Origin: Dendrocalamus latiflorus
Lineage: Eukaryota > Streptophyta > Magnoliopsida > Poales > Poaceae
Direction: 5' to 3'
DNA length: 64,000 nt
NCBI GenBank assembly: GCA_017311315.1
Contig: CM029640.1
Span: 11,500,640-11,564,639, forward strand
A model generated the notes under the pieces. That model had not been told where the DNA came from. It did no database searches and worked only from the letters and a program-made list of their open reading frames with translations. Positions 20,457 through 33,306 of this stretch are shown here, piece by piece (the first letter of the stretch is position 1; each line of letters opens with the position of its first letter). A program made the position numbers and the translations under genes.

Positions 20457-23400
20457 CATCGCATAATCATCCATTATATTACATAAACTGAAATACACCA
20501 CGTCGGGTGATAGTTTACAAAAGGGGCCGACTAGGCCAAATGTCATGATTACAAACACGCACAGCGGAAATACAGCAAAAGCAAACCCAAATCCACAGGC
20601 AAGCGGCCAGTAGGGTAATGTGTACAATATATGCTACCAGGGTCCCGGTAACATAAATGTACACAACGCCTGGAGTCTACTTGTCTATGCCTAACCACCG
20701 AGGCCTACGCCTTAATTATCGCCTTTGCTTCCGTCGACGTTGGCGGGGGCCTCCTCATAGGCGTAATGTTCTTGAACTCCTGTTTCTGAATTGTATCGCA
20801 AGAGCGAGAATGAGCACTCCGACCCCGTGCTCAGCAAGCCAACACACAGAATGCAATAATTATACATGTATGGCTAATCAAAGGATGGCTTGGGCTCATT
20901 TTATTTTGCGGAGAGTGCTTTTGAATACAATTATAGGAAAATCCCTGAGATTTAGCAATTTTAAACTCAAAACTTTTGTTTATAAAGTAAGTTGATCTTA
21001 TAATTAACACAGATTCCATCCACCATTACATGGCATCTGCGCCATATAGCATCTTTCAGCGTTATAGCCGCTTAACATACCACTGGGATAACACCCAGGA
21101 CAATTCCAAACCAGGGCAGTCCTTCGCCCTTAAATTTTCCATTCCCAGTTTCCAATGTTTTTAAAACAGAACTATATCTAGTTAAGTTCCCATGTCTGCC
21201 CTTGACCGTGGGCACGGCTATTCGAATAGTTTTGACTCTGCAGAGTTTGTACACTTTCACCACATGAGATGAACTATCCTTTTTGCCAACATGCTTCCTT
21301 AGGCATGAGACCCAGATAATTTATCACAAAGCCTTTACCTTACTCTGATCTAGCTAGACACCACCCACGCTGAGGTTTCACCGCTGAAGGGTTACACCAC
21401 CACAGTCAGAAGCCCCCTCTTGCGCCGTGCGAGTACAGTACACCCTGTGCCTCACTGTGAGTAAACCAGTTCACCCTGGCACCCACTTCCCTCGGTGATG
21501 TCTGAACTAAACCCTTGCAAGTTATTCAGCTAGGTCGTACCCATTATAGACTTGTGGTTGTACTGTTTTACACGGGTTGACATGACAAGATTCGGTCCTT
21601 AAAGTTACCCGGATGGTTCTACCACATTTCATGATTTGTGCTCCCACCGCACCACATACCAGCCCCCAAACCATCCATCCAGGTGTTTAAGCAATTTTAG
21701 GATTTTCCAGAGGTAAAAATATTGTGTCCACTTACTACAGTCATTCCATCCATGACTGTCCCCAAATCATATCATATTTTGCAAGTGTTTCTTTTGGGGC
21801 AGCTATGTACCCCCGTTTCATCTAGCAATACTAAGCATCGCAATATTTATTTGGACTTACTGATAAAAAGCTATGATAGTGTAAGTTTTGCTAAAGCGAC
21901 AAGGTTCACATGTCCAAATATTTCAACGGATCATTGTAAGCAAGCATTACAGTAGGCGTATAGCTATCATTTCTGGAAATGAACATATTTTACCACATGA
22001 AATAACAGCATGCATGTTGATATTTAAAAGAAATTACTTTGCAAAATCGTAGGTTCAAAATGATCAAGGTGTTAACTCACCTTGGTCACAGGAATCGGGT
22101 TCTTGATGATCTTGAGCTTCTAAGGTTGCTGCCTCGGATTCTTCCTCCTGAGCCTCGTACGCTATATAATCGTGCGAAATATCCAAATAAAAGAAAAGCA
22201 ACCAATCACTCAAATATCACTAGAAAATCAAATAAACTTCAAAAATTATGGTTCTGGTTCCATTAGATAGATCTTGAATTTAAATGAATTTAAAAATTTG
22301 TTTCATTCAATTTGGAGCTAAAATGAAGAAGTTATAAGCAGTCAAAGTTCTCGGTTCCAGTCAATTCCAAAAATAATTAAATCCTGACATGTGGGTCCGG
22401 TTACTGTTCATGGGGTCCACATGTCAGTACGGTCCTTGCTTAGATGTCTCACTGACTGGTGGGGCCCAGCGGTCAGCGGTGACTCGGGAATGCAGTGGCT
22501 GACAGGTGGGGCCCACCTGTCAGACCGAAATAAAATCGAGAAAACTCAACCCGGCGCTGCGGAGCCAGAGGCTCGAACGCGCGCGGCCGGGGAGTTGGGA
22601 GGGAGAAGAGAGCGCTGATAGCCAAGTGAGCGGGGGGAGGCTTTGCCTACCTCTATTGGGCAATGTATCCCCTTGAGGCGGGTCGGCAGCGGGGTCGGGC
22701 AGAGAAGTCGGGGTCGGCGGTGGCCGGCGGTGAGGGAATGTCGGGGAGCTTCGGTTGAGTGCCGAAACGCGATCCTCGCGTTATGGTGAAGACGGTGACG
22801 CGGTCTTCAAGGGCCGAGGAGGTCCGGAGATGGGTCGACGTCGAGCGGCAGCGGCGGCTCGGGGAGGCTCTAGGCGGTGGCGAACCACAGGCGACGAGGA
22901 GCTCGGACGAGGGCCGGGGAAGCTTCGCGGCGCTCTGGAGACGATCCTAGCTCGAGGAATTTGGCTCTGGGACAGTAAAACAGTGGGAAGTTAGTTCGCC
23001 GGAGTTGGGGGAGAAAAAGCTCGCCGGCGGCTACGGGGCACAAATTCCCGATTACCTTCTGGCGAACGGAGAGGGCGGAGTGGGGAACTCAATGGGGGGT
23101 CCACTGCCTTATATACACGCTCGGAGCAAAGCTGGCAACGGGCGGCTCCCGCGCGGTCGCGTCGGAGCAGGTGGCGGAGGCAGGGGGTGACGCGGGCGGC
23201 ATTAATGCCAGGCGCACTGTGCATGACGCCGCACGCCCACGCCCGCGCGGTCTCCTCCGCTTTTGCGGTCTCTCACGCGCGAGGGGGGGAGCTGGGCAGA
23301 AGATCGGCGCCACGTGGCCGGGCCGAAGCGACGGGGCGGGGAGGAACCGGGGGCGGTGGCGCCGAACCGTGGGCGGAGGCGGTGGATTCAGGGATGGCGT

Positions 23401-24188
23401 CGGCTCCGCAGGCTTTTCCACCATGGCGACGGGACGACACAGGCAGGCGAAGCCGTCGCATGCGCGCCACGGAGGCGCGCGGTGCTGTCCCCGCGCAGAG
23501 AGAGGAGTCGGGCCGAAGGGGGAAGAAGGCCCTGACAGGGCGGGCCCGCTGTCCAGTGAGAGAGGAGAGGGAAGGCGCGGCCGGTGCGGATGGAGCCGGC
23601 GCGCGCGGGAGGGCGGATCGGGCCACACGCGTGTCGGCCGATGGGAGAGGGTAGGCGGGTTTCCGGCGGGGATCTGGCCGCCCACGTGTCGAACGGTGAG
23701 GGAGGGCTGGAATTTCTATTTTCTTTACTGAGTTCTGGATTTTCAGAAAAGCCCAGAAATTCATTTAGCCTTGGAAAAATATGTAATTACTTCCAAAAAT
23801 TTCAGAAAAATTCACAGAAGATCCTTATGACATTTTTGACTTAATAAAAATGTTTCCAACTAAGGTTGGTATTCACTTTACTTGCTTCCATTGTATTTCA
23901 TGCCATTGTTTTCAAATAATATTTTATGCCCTAAATCAAATTTCTTTCTTTACTTTTATGGATCATCTTTTCAGATTCGTGTTTACAAATTTTTGTCTTC
24001 CTTCCATTACTTGCATATTCCTTTTTAGGGTATTACCAATACCTGTCTTTCTCTTTTATTAATTCTTCGATTTTTGGAACCTCCACCAAATTCAGGAAAA
24101 CATCGAAAAATCCAAATTCGAATGGAATATATTGCAAAAGTAATTCAAAAGCTTCTCATTTCTAATTTCAAATTTTTGAGCTGTTACA
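20457..24188 (-). mobile_element. truncated LTR of a second gypsy family
   Basis: On the minus strand it begins TGTAACAGCTCAAAAATTTG at 24188 and has the same architecture as the solo LTR at 44294-48768: a conserved module at about 21194-21560 and a GC-rich block at about 22390-23700. Its other end is missing; it runs into the family-1 LTR at 20456 without a TG/CA end or target duplication. ORFs within the GC-rich part are composition effects. Confidence 0.75.
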
Positions 24189-25025
24189 CGGCGGTGGAGC
24201 GCCGGGAGACGGCCGGGAAGAGGAGGAGGAGGGCGGTGGGAGGCGGGGTGAGGGAGGCCAAGGGGAGGGCGGTATTTATAGGCAAGGGGAGGAGGGGTGG
24301 CCGGATTTTTGGAGCCTCGCCGCAGTTAATGCAAACCGCGATTAAAGAAAATAAAAGAGGGGAAACGGCCGGATGAATGGAGGGGATTGATTGAGCATCC
24401 GTTTCCACTTTTTAATCGGGATTTAAAGCGACGAAAACGGCCGCAATCAAAGCTTTATTTTCGGTTTAATGGAGGTGGAGAGAGATGGTGGGAGGAGGAA
24501 GAAGGTGAGGTTGAAGAAGGATATGACATATGGGTCCCATGTGTCATAGAGAGTAAGAGTTAGTGAAGGGGTACGGGCCGTCGGATTCGCGACACGTGGC
24601 AAGTGAGTTGATGAGGGCCTTTAGATGGTTATGAAGGGGTAAGTTATCATGTGTGGGTTGGATTAAAACGTGGAGAGAGGTTGATTTAATCTGAGAGCGA
24701 CACATGGCGGAATAGGATTAATTTGATTTTTATTTTCGGAATAAATTTCAGCAATTACTAGAAACTTTATAAACACTTGGAAAATTAATATTTAATGTTT
24801 AAAAATTCCAGAAAAATCATAAAATATTCCTGGAAGCATTTTAGACTTATTAAAAATATTTTTAATTTCAGATTTGAATTTAATAATTTTATAAAATACT
24901 TTTTAACTTTGAAAATTGATTTTAAATTTCAGAAAATCAAATAAAAGCCAAGTAAAACCCAATTACTTTAAAATAATTAATTTGAATTTAAATTTTTCCA
25001 GAAAGCCAAATTTTGGGATGTTACA
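24189..25025 (-). mobile_element. 5' LTR of the gypsy element, second piece
   Basis: It matches 11941-12777 and ends in the LTR terminus (TGTAACATCCC on the minus strand). Its first 360 bases repeat sequence already present in the first piece (about 20097-20456). The LTR was therefore rebuilt by recombination and not simply split by an insertion. Confidence 0.9.
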
Positions 25026-25170
25026 ATGGTCACCAAAACCATGAGGTACTGTGTATTTTCTACGCAAAAATAAAAACAACATAGGGTTTATATCCCCATA
25101 GATATGCATGTACCAGGCCAACTCCAACTCGACACAAAAGGCCAACTCCAACTCGACACAAACGATGATA

Positions 25171-25776
25171 GAGTAAATTTTACAAAACCACACTATAATT
25201 ATCAAAACTATCATAAAACCATACTATAAAGATGTGTATCATATAACCACACTTTCATCGAATCCAACGAGATTGATATCCCAGGCCCACTGGTCAGCCC
25301 CACATCCTTGCAACTCCCCCATTTTGCTGACATGGATGAGTTTGTCGTGTACAATTTACGTAAAAAATAGCCACTTTGCCATGGACTTCGAAGATTTTAT
25401 TTCTTGCTTGTTTGCAAAAAAATATCAACAACCAGCTTGAACTTTCTAATGATCAATTAGCATGTTATCCTTCGCCATTGCTGTCAGTTGTGTACATGTG
25501 TTTCCAATTTTAGTTACCATCTTGAAAACATGCTCCACTTTGAGAACTGTATGTATGCTGTAGTGCAAATATTATGAGCTTGTCATCCCTGTCAGCAAAC
25601 GGGGGAGTTGTGAGGATATGGGACTAACTAGTCGGTCCGAGATGTCAATTCCGTTGGATTCAACATCGTTTTCTGAAAAGATTGGCCAAAGTAAGTATGG
25701 TTTGTGAGACACATCCTTAACAATGTAGTTTTATGATAATTTTGACAATTATAGTGTGATTTTATGAAATTTACTC
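25171..25776. mobile_element. 606-bp TIR element
   Basis: The left end GAGTAAATTTTACAAAACCA, followed by CACTATAATTATCAAAACTATCATAAAACC, is the inverted form of the right end (...TTATAGTGTGATTTTATGAAATTTACTC). The terminal repeats are about 50 bp with a few mismatches. A related right end occurs at about 54305-54340. No clear target duplication or transposase frame was found. Confidence 0.6.
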
Positions 25777-25792
25777 AACCACTGATGAGGCT

Positions 25793-26045
25793 CGCTCCAA
25801 CTGGCTTAAAAGCCTCGGCTTTTGGCTTTGGTTGTTAGCTTTTAGCTGCAAATGCACTATAGCAGCTATTAGCTTTTTTGTAGTAAAAAAATAAGAAAAA
25901 TAATAATAAAAGTGTTATATCATCACAGACAATACAAAGAAATAAAAGGAAAAAAGAGGAAAAAAAGCTAAAAAATGATAAACAACAAAAAAAATTAAGA
26001 AGTTGACGTTTTCCAAATGGCTGGAAGCCGAAGCCGTTTGAAGGG
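25793..26045. mobile_element. MITE, family M2
   Basis: AT-rich non-coding unit starting GCTCCAACTGGCTTAAAAGC and ending in GGCTGGAAGCCGAAGCC. It is similar to 54345-54560 and, inverted, to 500-770. Confidence 0.55.
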
Positions 26046-26164
26046 TGTTTAAATTGAAGAAAAAGGCTACAATGCCATGTATGCAATGGCTTCCACAGCA
26101 GGCCACAGCAATTCCCCACTTCGTCCCATGGCAGGCCATAGCAATTCCCCACTTCGTCACCACT

Positions 26165-26340
26165 AGGGATGGAAAAATAGTTCGAGGCTCGCGAGCCAGC
26201 TTGGCTTGTAACGAACTTGAGCTGGCTCAGCTTGGGATCATGAATTTTTTAGTCGAGCTGAGCCTCTTTCCAAGCTCGTAAATAAATTGAGCCAAGTTCA
26301 AGTCACTCGTAAGCCTAATTTAACTCGTGTCCAACCGTAC
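26165..26340. mobile_element. hAT-type 5' terminus with GAGCT-rich subterminal region
   Basis: TAGGGATGGAAAAATAGTTC is followed by GCTCGCGAGCC, GAGCTGGCTCAGCTTGG and GAGCTGAGCC. This is the layout of a hAT end. It may be the left end of the element that carried the transposase relic at 27760-30031, but no matching right end was found. Confidence 0.45.
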
Positions 26341-27759
26341 TCCAAGTGGACCAGGTCTCCAGTCCACAGTCCCCACTCCCCAGGCCTAGCCCAGATGCCC
26401 ACTAACATGCGTAACCCTAACCCTAACATCCCGTGTGACCATGTCCCGTCCAGCCGTCCTGATCTACATTCCTCTCCTAGTCCCAACTCTCATGCTCCGA
26501 TCCCCTTCGTCTCCCGCCCCATCCACCATGCCGCTTGCCCCGCCCACCGCCTTGTCCTCCCTCTGGGCCATGGCCCCGTGCTCCCCCCGTCCTATGCTCC
26601 TGCCACTCCATCCAACTTCCATGGATCGCCAATGGATAATGGAATCTCATGCGCGAGGGAAGAAGTCGGCCGACATCAGGGCCTCTGGCTCTACACCAGT
26701 AGGCGAGCATGCAATTGGTCGACACCTCCTTAGCTCCTAGCTGCATCCTGAACATGGAAAACCAGAGAAGGTGAACACATCAACTTACATGGGAAAACTC
26801 ATAGAATAATTTGTTTCTTTGTGGTGCAACTATTCTATTATGTTCTCGGTAGATAGGGCTTGAAGCCTACATTACTATTCTTTTTCTTCTTGATGATTGA
26901 ACTGATGAATCACACACAAATGGATAGAAATTATAATCCATGTTATCATATAATTTGCTTGTAGTAACTAAGACCTAATTAGTACCTTTATACCATAAAT
27001 TGGAGAGTAAAGCATTCAAGCATAAATTGGAAAGAGTAAAGCACCAAAGCAGAAGGCATATGTGAATACATATGATTTTGATGGTTAATTCCCTTTCCAT
27101 ATTAGTAGGTGGTAAGTGTTCTCGACCAAATTAGTTGTATGTTTATGCCTTAGCCATTATTGATTTCTGACCATACATAGAAAATACAAGGAAAGGAATA
27201 ATGATCTCTAGAAATTGATGCTTGTGCTGCATAACTATTGTGGGGGTGTGCTAATTGATAGCTATTGTGGGAATGTCCTAATTGATAGCTGAAATAGTCA
27301 CCAGTAAGAAATAATGTTTGTCCTGGTATACTTAACAAAATTTGTTGCAGATGAAACAACAAGTGAAAGTAGAGAGTGAAAAGAGCTAGTTAAATTAAAG
27401 TAAGTAAATTAGACTAATTCAGCATGTAGAAAATGCTAGCATTTTATTTTGGAGCTAGACAATAGTCAAGTAGTAGTTGTTGCATGCCTGCTATCTGCTA
27501 ATGTATATATACATCATTTGTGAAATAAGGAATATGAGTAATTATCTAATTCAGGCAAAGATTTTGCTCTCACATATTCATATTTTCATATGTCATATTA
27601 GTTGTTCTCACATATTCATATGTTCATAAGTCGTTTGGGAAGTAAGCAATAGGAGTAATTATCTAATTCATGCAAATATTTTGCTCTCACATATTCATAT
27701 GTTCATAAATCACATGTATTCACTATTTTTTGAATGATTTTGTGAATTTTTTATCACAG
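26341..27759. other. unassigned sequence upstream of the hAT relic
   Basis: A Pro/Ser-rich open stretch (about 26287-26733) lacks any recognised domain. A tandem duplication of about 65 bases (GAGTAATTATCTAATTCA... to ...CATATTCATATGTTCAT) lies at about 27535-27600 and 27650-27715. The last bases (TTTTTTATCACAG) form a good splice acceptor for the transposase relic. Confidence 0.4.
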
Positions 27760-30031
27760 TCATTGAGCGAGGATGCGGAATGGGAGGATATGGGTATGAG
27801 TGATGATGATCACAATGTTGTACCATCTTATGAGGAGGGGGAACAAGGACATATTTTGGTGGGCTCTTCAACTTCGAATGAAGATGAATAAGCAGCTATG
27901 GCTTTGACAGAAGATGGTACCATTTCTCAAGGAAGATCAAAGAGAGGGGCACAAAGGCATAAAGGATCTTTGAAGGCAACTGGGAGACAAAAACAAACAT
28001 CAGATTGTTGGAAAATTTTCAAAGTAGTGACTGTTCCATCGAAGACAAAGAAATGGGAGATCGATACAAAGGCAAAGTGTAGGTTTTGCTACAAGTTCAT
28101 GTCTTACAAACAAGGGGGTGCTACTTCACATCTGTCGAGGCACATACCAAAGTGCACACCATATCTGAACAAGGTTGCTAAGATGAAAGCTCAAGCTAAG
28201 CTCAACTTTGGTCCTGCCATAGCAGGTGAGACTGGTTTACCTCTTATTGCCACTCCTAGGGAATATGATCAAGATAAAACTCATCAAATTATTGCTAAGA
28301 TGATAATGGTCTATGAGTATCCTTTTAGGATGGTTGAGCACATTTGGTTTTATGTTTTGATGCGTTACTTAAATCCATTATATCAATTCATTGGTAGAAA
28401 GATGATAAGAAGTGAATGCATCAAGATTTATGAATCAGAGAGGGAAGTCCTTAGGAAGAATCTCATAAGTGTGTCCCATATAAGTTTAACTTGTTACTTG
28501 TGGTCCTCTAATCAAAACATTTGCTACATGAGTTTAGTAGCACATTATATAGATAAAAATTAGGTTATGCAATGTCATGTGCTGAACTTTATTGAGTTGG
28601 ATCCTCCACACAATGATGTTGTCATAGCTCAAGCTATCTTTGAGTGCATTGGTGAATGGAAGATAGAGGATAAGATTATAACACTTACTCTTGATAATGC
28701 TTTCTCAAATGCTACTGTCGTACGTAGTTTAATGGCCATGTTTGCTTCTAGAGGATTAGCTCGTTTCATTCCCAAGTATTTTTATGTTTGATATTGTTCT
28801 CATATAGTGAACTTGGTCGTAAATGATGGCCTACTACCATTAGCACTTTTATGAACAAGCTCAGGGAAATAGTCAACTATATAAAGTAGTCTCCATCTCG
28901 TATGCAAAAAATTCTTACAAATTTGTTCATCACTTGCTTTGCAAATTGGTCCTGGGTTGAGCCTTGATGTGTCCACACGATAGAGTTTCACATACAAAAT
29001 GTTGTTAGTTTGCATTGCTTATAAAGATGCTTTAGTGTGTTATACCGACATGGATGCAAATTATCAATGGCAGCCATCGGGCCAAGATTGGGCATTGTAT
29101 GAAAAATTGCACCAATATTGAAGTCCTTGGCTGAAGTGACTAGTGCATTTTTTAGATCAACTTATCCAACCATAAATATTTTTTATCCTTGCATAGTTAA
29201 TGTCAAGATTGCCTTAAGAGCTACACTTACTTTCGGAGGTGATCATTTGAAGACAATGGTTGCTGCACTGTAAGAAAAGTTTGACAAGTATTGGGAAGAA
29301 AAGAACAATGTCATGGTCCTTGCTACTATTCTTGATCCTAGGTTTAATATTGAGATTCATTGGTTGGTGCTTCAACCAAATGTGTGAGCCCTCAAAAGCT
29401 GCAAAAGAGATTGATAATGTGAAGTTGAGTTGGAAGACTTGTATTCACAGTTTGAGATGGATCATCGGCACATCAAGCTAGCTAGTATAGGTGATGTAAC
29501 CTCCTCTTCAACTATAGGTACAAGCAACTCATTATCCTTAGTCTCATCTTAGTTTTAGTCATTTTTGCTTGCCACTTCTATCGAGCCTTCAAAGTTAGAG
29601 TTACTCATGTACCTAGTTGAAGCGAATGAGAGTTTAGATAACAAGGGCTTCAAATTGCTTGAGTGGTGGAATTTGAATGCACATAGATTTCCGGTAGTGT
29701 CAAAGATGGATAAGAATTTCTTGACTGTGTCAGCTAGCATTGTATCTTCAAAATCAACTTTCAGTGTTGGAGGTAGAGTATTAGATGACTAACGGAGTTC
29801 TCTACGTCCAGCTATCGTTCAATATTTGTTGTGTGCCTCTAGCTGGATAAGAGATGCACATGGTGACATGAGACCACCTATATTTGTGGTAGGTTCGTCT
29901 GTACTCCACTCTTCATGGATTTTTTTGCTTACGTCATGGCTAACTCAAATAGCATACCTCTTTTTAGGAAGATGATGATGAGGATGATGTTAAAACCATA
30001 CGTTTTCCTCAAAGCGTCGTAGAGAGCAACT
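27760..30031 (+). pseudogene. hAT transposase relic (BED zinc finger, Ac-like)
   Basis: The coding remains start after a splice acceptor at 27759. A BED-type zinc finger is readable (CRFCYKFMSYKQGGATSHLSRH region, about 28077-28150). After it comes a transposase core with SSNQNICYMSLVAHYI, MQCHVLNFIELDPPHNDVVI and TLDNAFSNATVV (about 28490-28740). The C-terminal dimerisation segment follows (LLEWWNLNAHRFPVVSKM ... SSKSTFSVGGRVLDD, 29565-29792), then a last acidic exon ending VESN-stop at 30031. In-frame stops lie at 27889-27891 and 28561-28563, with further stops and frameshifts after 28791. It resembles the RICESLEEPER-like branch of the family. It cannot encode a working transposase. Confidence 0.85.
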
Positions 30032-32149
30032 AGTGGTGGTACTACTTCTATGTGAGTTCTCTGAGTCTATTTGTGAATTGGACAATTTATTTGCAGAATA
30101 AGAGTAACCCTGAAAGTTGGTATGGAAGACTGTGTGTTATTCTTCAGCATGCTTAGTCAGTTGCAATGCTTCTAAATCTTCATTGCAGTGACATACAATT
30201 CAGTAATTAATGTTTAGATTTGGCGTTCTAATGTTTTGCTTAATTTATATTGTGTTGAAACTGTGTAGGCGCTTTAGAGAAAGTAAGGATCTAGATCAAT
30301 TTTTAGATGTCATGTATGAAATAGGACTAGAGCATTTCACCCTTTTTTTTGGAGCAAAGATTGTGTTGTTGGCATCAGTTAGATTTTATGGTGCAGAATT
30401 CTTGTGCAATCTGTATGCTATGCTTGCTTCTTCTAGACTTCTAGTTGTGTTGACATTAGGAGAACACAAGTTTTTGTGGTTCCTTTTGTCTCTAATTTTT
30501 TATAGACCATTTGTGGCCTCAAATTGAACCTAATGGCCTACATGTTTTGTTTGCTTAGAATAATTCCTATGCACATTTTATCCCAAAAGTTTTGTTTGTA
30601 AGTAATCTACCAACTACTTTTGAGAAGCCTTTGTGAATGTTTTTCCTGTGGCTACTTGTAAGTTGTAATGTACAACATCCGTATATCCATTATATATCCT
30701 TATAATCACCATGATCAGTAAAATTTTGGTGTGTTCAATCATCTTCGTGAATAGTGCAGTCAAACTTCTTGATCTGAGTGGTTAGTGGGTGGAAAGGAGA
30801 TTACACAAGTAGGTTTTATCATGTGGACCTATTATTTCGAGCCTTTTAAGGCCCTCATGAGAGATCCATCAAATAGAAATAAGAGGACCCTAGTCTATGG
30901 TTTAATACCTTTACCAAAAATGTGAGATACGTCATATATCTATGTGTGTGTGTGTAGCCCAAGGAGATATAGATGTTTTGATTTGCATTTACTCTTGTAA
31001 TATGTGCCAAGGCTTAGCGAAGCTAGGAAGGCGGAAGAAGAGAAGGAAGATGTCGACCTCACAATGTGCCAGATCTGAGGGCATTTAAGCTAAAGTAAGG
31101 AACAAAGGAGTTTTTGTTTGGCTAAGGAGAAATCAAGTTTCAATTAGGCTAATTTTGTTTGCACCATAATCAATTTTGTATGCACTCACTGTTTATTCAA
31201 CAGAACTATTAGTGTAATTCCAAACTTATGTACTATGTCGTTGATTAATACATTGTCCAATATAAAGAGCTTTACACATGTTTTTAAATCTTAGCTAGCT
31301 TTGTCTATGATTCACCATTTTTTTTTGGAAGTTTTGGCCAATACACCTAACAATATATGCATTTTCATGTTAGCTAAAGCCCATCATCTGCAACATGAGA
31401 CTTGTAAAAGCCCTTGCATGCTCAGACCCAGATAATGACCATTGCATTCTAATTTAACTTGTTGCTTTATTCCTAGTTATCAAGTGAGGGATCAGAACCA
31501 GATCATGCGATTGGGGGGGACATGGATGTTGTTGCTGGAGATGGTGTCTCAATACCTTTGTGTGCTACTGCTGATCTCTGAAGCTATTGCCTAGTGTGAA
31601 AACTTGTTTCTGCCTTTAGTTGTACATATGGCTTACAAGATTTTCCTTTAGAAATCTTGTTGGAGATTGTTAGACCATGTGGCTAGGTGTAGAATTTTTA
31701 TGGTGATGAATAATGGACAATGTTGCGTATTGATTTTATTTGAGGCGTGTGGTGTCTGTAGACTCATGTTGGTCAAGTAGGAAAGAATTGTACTGAGAAA
31801 AATATTGGTTTGGTCTTTGCATGTGCAGGGTAACTCAGAAGCGATCATGGTCTACCGCGAGAACCAGGAGATAGCTTGGTGCGAAGTCATGGTCCAAAGG
31901 GTTAAGGATGCTGGAGGAGATGCTCGAGTTGGGGGCACGTGGAGATCAAAGAAAGATAATGCATGTTGGAGCTATGGAGGTGCAGTCCGAAGGCTGCGAC
32001 GTGTGATAATTTTGGGGTGTCCAAAATTGGGTAGTGAAAATATTGAAAAACACATGTTACATTAGGGTTTCGGGTCCCTTATGTGTTGGAATTGGATTAG
32101 AACACATGGGCTTAGGATACGTCTAGTTTTTATGTTTTAGACTATAAAT
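30032..32149. other. non-coding or decayed sequence, nothing recognised
   Basis: Short open frames (for example 30210-30527 and 31805-32065) show no known motif. A short GT repeat lies near 30940. No element ends were identified. Confidence 0.35.
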
Positions 32150-32222
32150 AAAGATGTGGTTAGGGACTAACCCAAAGACTGAAGTAGAGATATGGTTAGG
32201 GACTAACCCAAAGACTGAAGAG
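32150..32222. repeat. tandem duplication, 37-bp unit
   Basis: Two adjacent copies of a unit containing GGTTAGGGACTAACCCAAAG, then ACTGAAG. The core GGTTAGGGACTAACC is itself a short palindrome. Confidence 0.85.
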
Positions 32223-32547
32223 ATGCAGTTTTCATGTTAGAATTTAAGGGGTGCCATGAGAGCACTTTGTAACCGAGAGGAGAGATTCTAAGAGACTGAG
32301 AAAGGAGAGTGGAGAGATGAGAGTGAGTCTGAGTGAGAGAGGAGAGATGAGAGAATTTTGAGGGAATAAAGTTGGGGAGAGAGATGAGAGTTAAGAGAGG
32401 AGCATCTGAAGAGAGCTCAGTCTCCAAGACAAGAGAATAATTTTTTCACAGAGATGTGACTGATGAGTGTAGTCTCTGAAAGACATAGGCAACAGTCAAG
32501 AGCAACGTTCAACTTACTGATGACAATAAAATCAACTCATTTTCACA

Positions 32548-32722
32548 TTTCTTTACCATCCAAATTCCATCAACTCTCCTCATTTCTTCACCATCCATTC
32601 ACTCTCCTTATTTTATTCACCATCTATCTACTCTCCTCATTTGTTCAACCATCCATCCACTCTCATCATTTATTCAATATCCATCTACTCTCCCCATTTA
32701 TTCACCATCCATCCATCCAATA
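32548..32722. repeat. pyrimidine-rich minisatellite, about 35-bp unit
   Basis: About five units of CACCATCCATCCACTCTCCT followed by CATTTATTCA, with variants. The open frame over it (32463-32978) gives Ser/His/Phe-rich repeats and is not called as a gene. Confidence 0.75.
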
Positions 32723-33306
32723 TGCTACCAAGGAGTATGCTACCAAGGAGTCGGAGACCAAGGAGCTCCCGAGCGGTATGCAAAGGAGTCGTAGTACGAA
32801 AAGGGCAGCAAGACGACTTAGTGTAAGCTCCTGTCGTCGCTCTCCTAGTCCTCCTCCGGCTCTGACTCCTGTTGATGCCCGTCGGTTCTCACCAAGTATG
32901 GGAGACTACAGTTTGAATGACCATCATGTTGTTATTGTACTCTTTTTCTTACTGTGGAAACCCCACCTTGGGGCGTAAGGTTTTTAACGAGGCAGTAACA
33001 TTGTATCTTTAAACTATAAAGTAAATTTTACTTTTCCCCAAAATATTTATGTCATTACGTGCCCATGTTTTTACGCAACTAATTCAATTTTAACTAGTTT
33101 TTAACGAGACGGGTATGAGAGAAATGAAGATGGTGGCCGCCGCCTTCGTTGTGTATAGTTACTTTGGGCTGACTTTTGACTAGCATGGCATGAATAGCGA
33201 CACGACGAAGTTTGGACCATGCCTAGACCTGGGCCTGACTGGAGGCGAGACGGGCCAGTACGACATAGCACAGTGAGATGATTGAACTGAGTCGACATGG
33301 CATGAC
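32723..33306. other. unassigned sequence
   Basis: It begins with a twice-repeated ATGCTACCAAGGAGT and otherwise shows nothing recognisable up to the hAT-type MITE. Confidence 0.3.

Noticed and set aside
22391..23844. Several 80-198 codon ORFs on both strands
   Set aside because: GC-rich part of a truncated LTR; the same region of the solo LTR (47393-48621) shows similar meaningless ORFs.
26412..26426. Telomere-like CCCTAA repeats (also AGGGTTAGGGTTT near 57445)
   Set aside because: Only about two units each, too short to indicate telomeric or interstitial telomere sequence.
26287..26733. 148-codon Pro/Ser-rich ORF
   Set aside because: No domain, overlaps a hAT terminus, and an overlapping frame is equally open.
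32463..32978. 171-codon ORF
   Set aside because: It spans a pyrimidine-rich minisatellite and a short duplication; no recognised motif.
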